Below, one piece after another: positions 56,920 through 64,000 of a DNA stretch of 64,000 bases. Source of the stretch: Tubiluchus corallicola (Eukaryota; Priapulida; Priapulimorpha; Priapulimorphida; Tubiluchidae); the NCBI GenBank assembly GCA_030141605.1, contig JAQGDQ010000766.1, positions 1 to 64,000 of the forward strand. The letters run 5' to 3'. The translations under genes were made by a program, and so were the position numbers. A model generated the notes under the pieces. It made no database searches and was not told the origin of the DNA. It worked only from the letters and a program-made list of their open reading frames with translations. How positions within the stretch are numbered: position 1 is the first letter of the stretch; each line of letters opens with the position of its first letter.

Positions 56920-57600
56920 GATATTTAAAGACTCTGTGATAAACCTTTTAACTGCAACAAGTGTTTGGTGAACCTACAGTAATTTAAGACATCACTATCA
57001 AACTTATTGACGAAAGAATCGTTTTGCATTTAGTCATTGTTTCGCTAATTTAATTTTAATTCAGTTAGACCAACATCTTAGAATTTATAAGGAATAAACA
57101 GTCAATGTTTCCTCAGTCAGTTACAGAAAGTTCAAGCAGGAAAAATCACTTTATAGTTTTGTCAGTGTGATGCAAATAGATTAGGTAATCACAATTGGCG
57201 CAGGAGAATTCTTACAAGAGAAAAACCTTTTGTATGTAGTTATTGCGGTGCCACATTTATTTAGCCCAAGAAGTTGAAACAACATCCGTGAACTGTTTCA
57301 AATAGAATCATTTTAACCCTTCAACTGTGTGATGCCTAGCATGATACTGCATTTGCTAGGGATGACTCAGACCTGAAAAGCACCTGTGAACTGATGCAGT
57401 AGAATCATTTTAACCCTTCAACTGTATGATGCTTAGCATGATACTGCATTTGCTAGGGATGACTCAGACCAGAAAAGCATCTGAACTGTTTCAAATAGAA
57501 TCATTTTAACCCTTCAACTATATGTTGGATGATTTTGCATTTTCTAAGGATGACTTGGACCTGAAAAGCACCTGTGAACTGATGCAGAAGAATCTTTAAA
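56920..57600 (+). pseudogene. Decayed 3' fingers of gene 5, one relic triplicated
   Basis: CNKCLVNLQ near 56960 and FVCSYCGATFI at about 57225-57265 match the relics behind gene 4. The relic TAFARDDSDLKSTCELMQ is present three times, near 57345, 57440 and 57540, as a ~100-bp tandem repeat starting ATCATTTTAACCCTTCAACT. Gene 4 has it once. Confidence 0.8.
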
Positions 57601-58969
57601 TGATATGGTGCCTTTGCCCTCTTTACCAGAATTTCATTATTAATCACACAGGAGCAAAGCTGTTAAGTGTAATTAGAATTAAGGTAAATTTGGTCAGCTA
57701 ATTGTTCTGAAAGAACTTTTCATAATTCGAGTGATGGAAAATCCATTGACTATTTTTCTGCTTGTGTCTTTACCAGCACTCAGAACGTGGATGAAGTAAA
57801 AACTGGCTTTGAATATTTACTTTCTGCAATGATGCTTAAGTTTTTGAAATAATTTTTTATGCAAATTTCGTCCAGCAAACCCAATAATCACTGAATACTA
57901 AGAATAGATGAGAAATTAAATAATAATTAGTGTGAATGATTAACGTAATCTAGATTGTGTTGTTTTTATAAAAAAGAATATCATGTTTCATTCCTGGGTT
58001 ATTGAATTGTTGAAAATTTTGTATTAATGTATTAAACTCCGGACTTGTGTGTTTAAAAAAAATTGAACTGTTTTTCGTGAATTGGTTGATTAATGAAAAA
58101 ATTAATCACACAAATATGATTGTGAAGTATGTCAGCTCTAATAACAGTTACATCGGCTGTTTTAAATTGGGTGAACTAAGCAAAGGACATAAATTAACAT
58201 GTTAACAATGTAATTATCATCACTTTTGCTATAATAAAGTCAATTTTTTATTTATTGATTTTGCTTCCACGTTTATTTGAAACTGTGCCTCCAATTTCCT
58301 GTGAATATCTTTTTATTTTCAGGAAAATTACACAAAACACTTAAAATTTTCTGGGATATGTAAGTCTGTAGGTTCCATTTGTATTTGTGAGTGTGTTAAA
58401 CCCAAATAATTAACTTTATAAAAGTCCTGTTACTTATAAATTATGGTGAACTCTCTAAAATCTTGTAAATTCAATTAATAGTTCATCATCCATGGATTTA
58501 ATGTCTGATGAACTCAACCCTTAAGCTTCCAGGTGGAGGAGGCTTTACTGTAGTATAATTATAATTGAAAAAATCGTCAAAAAGCAAAATTTTTATATCG
58601 GTCATTAGCAGCGTATGTTGTGGTACTAGTGATCATGTACTACAATAATACTGATGCTCACAACGATGACGATAATGATGATGTTGGTTGTTGAGGCTTT
58701 CTGTTCTCTAATATTTGATATTTTTTGTTCCTGCCATAAATGTAACACACAAGATGGCTTCTGACATGATATAATAATAATCATCATCATTATTATTATC
58801 GTATTATTTATATTATTATTGTTGTTGTTATTATTATTATTATTATTGCTGTTGAAGAATGCTAATACCAGCGTGCTGTTTATATATGTTAAAGTATTAA
58901 TTATTTATATTAAATTTATTTCCTGCATTTGTGGCAGCCTAAAATTTTTCACCACTCTTCAAAATCTAC
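57601..58969. other. 3' flank of gene 5, AT-rich
   Basis: Parallels 52251-53990. An ATT/TTG microsatellite lies at about 58770-58855. No gene recognised. Confidence 0.5.
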
Positions 58970-59095
58970 ACCGCAGGTGAGACAGAAATTTTTTGCTGTT
59001 ATTTATACAAGTCGTGACAAATGGAGTCGGCAACGTGAAATCGAAGCGCCGCGATTTTAGGAACGCTTCTTCATGAAAGAAGATGGAGATTTTTA
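58970..59095 (+). promoter_or_regulatory. Conserved 5' module of zinc-finger gene 6
   Basis: Contains CCGCAG|GTGAGACAG (donor-like), CAAGTCGTGACAAATGGAGT, and GAAGCGCCGCGATTTTAGGA then GAAAGAAGATGGAG. Near-identical to the inverted copy at 40835-40935. Located about 2.4 kb before the coding exon. Confidence 0.5.
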
Positions 59096-59174
59096 GTCCT
59101 GATTATTTTTTAAATTATAGTTGTCGTTTTTTTAATTTTAGTTTTTAGCTACCTGAATAATTTTTTCTATGAAC

Positions 59175-59625
59175 AATTTCGTATCCATTACTTCCACATT
59201 ATTACTAATGGTTTGTTTGTTTGTTGTTATTTTTTACGTATGACGTAATTATAAACGAGGAAAATAAATTTTACAGTACATTGTCTGCAATCACTGTCTA
59301 ATCAGAAGCTGCTTAAAAATAGCAGGTATGATTGTTTTTGCAATCTATCGTTTCACATTGCTGGCTAACACTATGGGCCGCAACTTACTTCCTTGTTCTA
59401 TCCATGCAAAGTGACATCTATGTGACAAAAAGAAAGTCGGCAATGGTTAAAAAAACTAAATTCAATCTGTCACAAGTCGAAGAGCTTATCATTTTGTTTG
59501 ATCATGTGAGTTTATTAACTCTATCATGTAATGGCAACTCCCTGCTCGGTGTGCCATTAGCAATACCTTTACAGGGCCCTGAGTGATGATCCTCTCTGAG
59601 CATGCTCAGTAACTGCTGACTGTGC
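59175..59625 (+). other. Insertion absent from the partner arm, with a short possible exon
   Basis: The other arm joins TCTATGAACT directly to GTGTTAATCTACATAATCAG; here about 450 bases intervene. Inside, an ORF from 59332 includes MVKKTKFNLSQVEELIILFD, followed by H and a strong donor CAT|GTGAGT near 59508. The segment vaguely resembles the start of a Myb/SANT-type helix-turn-helix found in some transposon proteins; weak. Confidence 0.35.
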
Positions 59626-59784
59626 AATTGTGTTAATCTGCATAATCAGCAGCCTATCTAAGAAAGTTAGCTAGTGCTGTGCATTAGTTACTGTGTCAAC
59701 ACCATTGGATCTGTACATAGCCATATTGTTGTTTCAATAAAGTGTTTATGTAACTTTTAGATCGTCTTTATTTGTGCTGTTTTT

Positions 59785-60265
59785 GTAGGACAACATACAC
59801 ATTATTATCATACTGTTAATTGCAATAAAACATACACATTGTTATCATACTGTTAATTGCAATGAAACATGCACATTGTTATCATACTGTTATTTGCAAT
59901 AAAACATACACATTGTTATCATACTGTTAATTGCAATAAAACATACACATTGTTATCATACTGTTAATTGTAATAAAACATACACATTGTTATCATACTG
60001 TTATTTGCAATAAAACATACACTTTGTTATCATACTGTTAATTGCAATAAAACATTCACATTGTTATCATACTGTTAATTGTAATAAAACATACACATTG
60101 TTATCATACTGTTAATTGTAATAAAACATACACATTGTTATCATACTGTTAATTGTAATAAAACATACACATTGTTATCATACTGTTAATTGTAATAAAA
60201 CATACACATTGTTATCATATTGTTAATTGCAATAAAACGTACACATTGTTATCATACTGTTAATT
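59785..60265. repeat. Intron minisatellite, 36 bp, about 13 copies
   Basis: Unit TTATCATACTGTTAATTGCA then ATAAAACATACACATTG. The partner arm (about 40255-40310) has only one or two copies, so the array expanded after the inverted duplication, or contracted there. Confidence 0.95.
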
Positions 60266-60470
60266 TCTAACTCGGCATGCTAACAGCTAAAATTCCATAA
60301 CCAATCTTGAAGAGTGATGTTTATTTAACATTTTATTTTTCTTCTAATTGTAAATTTTGTCACCTATGAGTGTGACAATTTTCTTTTAAGTTTGTGCAAA
60401 TCTGAGAGAATGTAAATACTTTTAAGAAGCATTATGAAAATCCGGGAGTCACTTTGGGAGGGTTTATAAG

Positions 60471-60650
60471 CAGTTCCTGAACTTGTGAAAATTGAAAATG
60501 GTGTTCTAAATGAACTGATAGATGTTAACATACAAACTAACAATGTACCATTAACAACTTATGTACCATAAGAAATTGATGATGAATCAGATAAGGTAAA
60601 TAACAGCAACAAGTAGAAGAGTATGATGCCCTCGCAGATAATATGGAAAA
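60471..60650 (+). pseudogene. Relic of a class A zinc-finger N-terminus
   Basis: Reads AVPELVKIENGVLNELIDVN, IQTNNVPLTTYVP, a stop, EIDDESDKVNNSNK, another stop, then out-of-frame sequence. It matches the start of the class A gene at 24079 (AVPGLVKIENDVLDESVDVN). Two stops and no fingers. Mirror copy at 39950-40110. Confidence 0.88.
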
Positions 60651-61515
60651 ATTGTTGCTGTACGTCGCCAAACCACGTGTCTTTACACACCACAAGTAGT
60701 TTATGTGTGAATTAGTAGTTGTTGTCTGATGTCTCCGCTACTGCTGATCTAACTAATGGTGTGAGAAATACTCCACCAATGTTCAGAATCCCTAAAAGAA
60801 TGGTTTGTCCATTAGCTCCTCTAAGTGGAGAAGTATGGCAATGCAAATCTTTTACCCCCGGAGTTGTGCTGGTGGGACGTAATAGGTGCCGATATTTAAC
60901 ATTTCTACATTTAACTATAATCCTTTATACAACGTCAGTAGAATGTAGCCATTAACACCAAAACAAAACTTATGACAACCTGAAGAAAGGTACCACGTAA
61001 ATTGACCCATTAAAAATGTCCTGGACATCCGTTCAAAAGGAAAATTCGGTACCTGAATAAACGAGGTAGAATGTCCTCGTATGTATCGCATCATATGCTG
61101 CAATGGCTTCTATGTCGATTTAAATCTATTTGCGGACCGTGTATATCAGTCTGTCAACTAGAAGTTATGCATCGCATGGCTGTTACATATGAATTCATAT
61201 TTTTGTAGATCTAAAGGTTTTAGTTATTGTTAAACAGAAATTGAAATGTTTTCTAGAATTTTCCTCCAAATTCAAAGTCATTCTTAACAGTTGCTGCTTT
61301 GTATATGATTGACGATTGCAGATCTCCCAGTTGTTTCTGCTGAATTTACAAACTTTAGCATTTCTGCAACTCGGTAGCTCTTTTGCTGTGGCAGCATCAA
61401 TTTTCTGCTGTTAAATGGCCTCCCTAAATCCATTTTTACCACATTCTAGTGTGATTAATGCTTAATGTTGAATCATTTGTTTTGAAGTAGTTTGGAAAGT
61501 TTTTAATTTCCTTTT
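60651..61515. other. Intron 1 sequence of gene 6, shared with the partner arm
   Basis: Contains a 78-codon ORF (60719-60955) nearly identical to the one at 39633-39869. Both arms keep it open, but the arms are so alike throughout that this is not evidence of coding. No domain recognised. Confidence 0.4.
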
Positions 61516-61560
61516 TTGCAGAGAGCTGGCATTACCGCCTCTCCTCTTGTGACTACAAAG

Positions 61561-62955
61561 ATGGACGAGACTGCACAAAGAGTCCCTGGACGTGTGAAAA
61601 TTGAACCTGATATCTTAGTTAACTTTATAGAGGGCAGCACTGATGTTAAAGTGCAAACTGACAATGTAAAAACTGAAAGTGATTTTGAAAAAGTTGACAT
61701 AAGAAACACAAATAGAGTAGAGTGCGGTTTTCAAACAGGTGAAATGACTGTGAAAACTGAGAATGATGTTCTTGTAGATAGTGATGTGAAAAACACTGAT
61801 ATCTGTGAAGTGGACATTATGATGCAACCTGACATTGTCTACTTGAAAACTGACTTCAGTGTTTTGACGAATAGGAAAGGCAATAGTTTGTGTGATGGAG
61901 TTACAGATAAAGATATAAAAACTGCTAATGAATTTTTAAAAACTGAATCGGATGCTTCAGATGATGTAGTGAATCAAAGCAAAGAGGATTTAATAGAAGA
62001 CGAACTTTTAGCAAGTGTGAATGAAAAAAGTCCAGAGCTTCTGTCATTTAATCTTGATCGCTCTGATCTTTCTGTTAAACACAATGAAATTGTAACTCCT
62101 TCCATTCAAGAAAAATCTCGTAGGTTTACTCATGGTGCTGATGCAAGGAATTTGAAAAAACATACAAGAACTCACACTGGAGGAAAATCTTACAGGTGTG
62201 GTCAGTGTGATGCTGCTTTTACGTATTCATGTCAACTGAAAAACCACTTTAGAATTCATAGTGGAGAAAAACCTTTCAAGTGCAGTCAGTGTGGCGTTGC
62301 TTTTGCTCGGTCAGACTTTTTGAAAAGGCATTTGAGAGCTCACACTGGAGAGAAACATTTCAAGTGTAATCAATGTGATGCTGCATTCACTCATGCAGAT
62401 GGTCTGAAAGTGCATCTAAGAACTCACACTGGAGAGAAACCATTCAAGTGTAGTCAGTGTGATGCTGTATTTGCTCATACAAGTACTCTCAAGATACATT
62501 TAAGAACTCACACTGGAGAAAAACCTTTCAAGTGTTCTCAGTGTCATGCTGCATTTACTAAGGCGGGCGATATGAAAGTTCATTTAAGGATTCATACTGG
62601 AGAAAAACCATTTAAGTGTAGTCAGTGTATTGCTTCATTTGTCACATCAGGCCATCTCAAAACACACTTTAGAATTCACACAGGAGAAAAACCATTCAAG
62701 TGTAATCACTGTCATGCTGCATTTAGTCGCTCAAGTGCTAGGAATGTACATCTAAGAATTCACACTGGAGAAAAACCATTTAAGTGTAGTCAGTGTAATG
62801 CTGCATTTGCTCACACTGGTAGTCTGACAAGGCACTCAAGAATTCACACTGGAGAAAAGCCATTTAAATGTAGTCAGTGTGACGCTGCATTTGTGCAGGC
62901 TGGCCATCTGACAAGACATTCAGTGATTCATCGCACTACAGAAAAAAACCATTGA
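61561..62955 (+). CDS. Class B C2H2 zinc-finger protein 6 (9 fingers)
   Basis: A 464-residue protein beginning MDETAQRVPGRVKIEPDIL; the exon opens after CTTTTTTGCAG at 61521. Partner of the gene at 37624-39027. The N-terminus is nearly the same but has a single 28-residue PGRVKIEPD unit. Motifs: VKIEP, VKTE (twice), LKTD and LKTE. Nine intact fingers follow with helices YSCQLKNH, RSDFLKRH, HADGLKVH, HTSTLKIH, KAGDMKVH, TSGHLKTH, RSSARNVH, HTGSLTRH and QAGHLTRH, then TTEKNH. Fingers 1-2 and 6-7 correspond to partner fingers 1-2 and 5-6; the middle three are different. Expected nuclear DNA-binding protein. Confidence 0.94.
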   Translation: MDETAQRVPGRVKIEPDILVNFIEGSTDVKVQTDNVKTESDFEKVDIRNTNRVECGFQTGEMTVKTENDVLVDSDVKNTDICEVDIMMQPDIVYLKTDFSVLTNRKGNSLCDGVTDKDIKTANEFLKTESDASDDVVNQSKEDLIEDELLASVNEKSPELLSFNLDRSDLSVKHNEIVTPSIQEKSRRFTHGADARNLKKHTRTHTGGKSYRCGQCDAAFTYSCQLKNHFRIHSGEKPFKCSQCGVAFARSDFLKRHLRAHTGEKHFKCNQCDAAFTHADGLKVHLRTHTGEKPFKCSQCDAVFAHTSTLKIHLRTHTGEKPFKCSQCHAAFTKAGDMKVHLRIHTGEKPFKCSQCIASFVTSGHLKTHFRIHTGEKPFKCNHCHAAFSRSSARNVHLRIHTGEKPFKCSQCNAAFAHTGSLTRHSRIHTGEKPFKCSQCDAAFVQAGHLTRHSVIHRTTEKNH

Positions 62956-64000
62956 GGTGGGCAGTCCAACAGACCATACTGTGATAAACCTTTTAAAAGC
63001 AACAAATGCTTGGCCAACCTACAGTAATTTAAGACTATGAAGCATACTAGTGGCAAAGAATGATTTTGTATGTAGTCACCGTTTTTCTAATTTTGTGAGT
63101 TTTTCTTAGTTATTATCTAACACATTTGAGAATTTACAAGGGATTAACCTTTTAACTCTCATCACTTATACAAAAAATATTATTAAAATTTTGTCTTAAG
63201 TCAGGTCTCATGTAAGCTTGTCTGTTCATAGTACTGTTCATGTGTATTTTTGTAATCATTGGTAACCTCACATGTATCATAACATCTGCATGATTTTTCT
63301 TCAAATTTGGGAGAAATACATTTTTTTAAATACTTTATTAGACTGTTAAACACACAACTTATAATATGGTTATTAATTACTGATAGATTTTAGACACAAA
63401 GATTTTATAATTAGACGATGTAACAATTCTCATTTGAAGGGAGTGAAACACAACTTCTTTATTCAAAGCCAATCTTGCAATTCTGTCACGCTCTACTTAA
63501 CTGCAGACAGGTGGCAGCACTATACAGTATATCCTAGATGGCGTAATATTAAGACGCTACACAACTGTCTTTCCATTTTTTAAAGCCGCAAACATCTTAG
63601 GCTACTCACTGCTTTTAATTTACTTTTCTTAAACATTTAGTTTGTTGCAATTTAAATTTTGCTGTTTTCATTAAAAAGAATAACGTATCTCAATCTTTGC
63701 TGGTCTAATGTAAATTTCGTACAAAGTTTTTTATAATTGTATCAAAATTGGTTTTAACATTTTTACAAGATGAATTGAGTTGTGTTTTTGAAAAAAGGAT
63801 ATCCATACTGGATTGTTTTGTTTGTTCAAAAGTTTGTATTTAATGTATTTGGTTCCCTGGCTTTGCATGAACAGTGAATATTAACAATGAATTTTGTTAC
63901 AGAAATAGTAATAAAGCTATTTTTTAACATATTATTGCACTACTACTTCTGAAATTGTACTTTGTGTTACAAGTCTAAACCACAATCGCCTGTTAGTCTT
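62956..64000. other. 3' flank of gene 6
   Basis: A relic CDKPFKSNKCLANLQ-like stretch follows the stop (about 62980-63030). The flank to 63873 mirrors 36956-37623. From 63872 to the window end the sequence is the inverted copy of 47361-47490. No other gene seen. Confidence 0.6.

Larger units (their letters stand above)
55100..59095. repeat. Second unit of direct tandem duplication
   Basis: Counterpart of 50100-54125; see the relics and modules placed in the same order. Its right end overlaps the start of the inverted duplication arm. Confidence 0.85.
58690..63873. repeat. Right arm of inverted segmental duplication
   Basis: Reverse-complement homologue of 36956-41190. It is longer because of the minisatellite at 59785-60265, an insertion at about 59175-59625 and two additional fingers; the other arm has three N-terminal units and its own 300-bp insertion. 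The outer end lies at TGCATGAAC, about 63873. Confidence 0.92.

Overview
This is animal nuclear DNA, AT-rich (roughly two thirds A+T by eye), with introns, microsatellites, minisatellites, cut-and-paste transposon remnants and LINE debris. The leucine-rich-repeat receptor gene, with its CxC-type cap and Thr-rich stalk, and the mixture of hAT, pogo/Tigger and LINE relics suggest an invertebrate, possibly an arthropod. The sequence alone does not settle the lineage. There are no operons, CRISPR arrays or bacterial features.

The window is dominated by a family of C2H2 zinc-finger genes. Six have open coding exons: 10830-12527 (+), 21929-24079 (-), 37624-39027 (-), 50229-51761 (+), 55252-56916 (+) and 61561-62955 (+). 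At least five broken relatives surround them: 6666-6946 (-), 13946-14412 (+), 34677-35175 (-), 39950-40110 (-) and 60471-60650 (+). Each intact gene carries an acidic N-terminus and 7-17 canonical fingers in one large last exon that begins just after a TTTTGCAG or TTTTCAG acceptor. The N-termini contain no KRAB, BTB, SCAN or ZAD domain that I can recognise. Instead they repeat short [VIL]-K-x-[ED] motifs, which match the SUMO-acceptor consensus and its proline-flanked synergy-control variant. They fall into two N-terminal classes: A (first two genes) and B (last four).

Layout. 1-8348: a large inverted repeat (arms about 1.4 kb) enclosing a hairpin, an 18-bp-like degenerate array, a 27-bp array, a 40-bp array and a truncated zinc-finger exon. 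8.3-15 kb: class A gene 1, frameshifted at its end, then decayed fingers. 15.2-15.4 kb: an isolated heat-shock-element/TATA cluster. 16-20 kb: LINE and DNA-transposon remnants. 20.2-22 kb: a 63-bp minisatellite derived from a dead finger of class A gene 2, which follows on the minus strand. 28.6-33 kb: a two-exon leucine-rich-repeat transmembrane receptor with minisatellites in and beside it. 33-37 kb: transposon relics and a zinc-finger N-terminal pseudogene. 36.9-41.2 kb and 58.7-63.9 kb: two arms of an inverted segmental duplication, each with one class B gene. 50.1-54.1 kb and 55.1-59.1 kb: a direct tandem duplication, each unit with one class B gene.

The zinc-finger genes probably act as sequence-specific nuclear DNA-binding proteins, with SUMO-dependent repression a plausible output; that is inference. 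The cluster shows birth (direct and inverted duplication), remodelling (finger exchange, N-terminal motif triplication) and death (frameshifts, orphan exons, a finger turned into a satellite) side by side.
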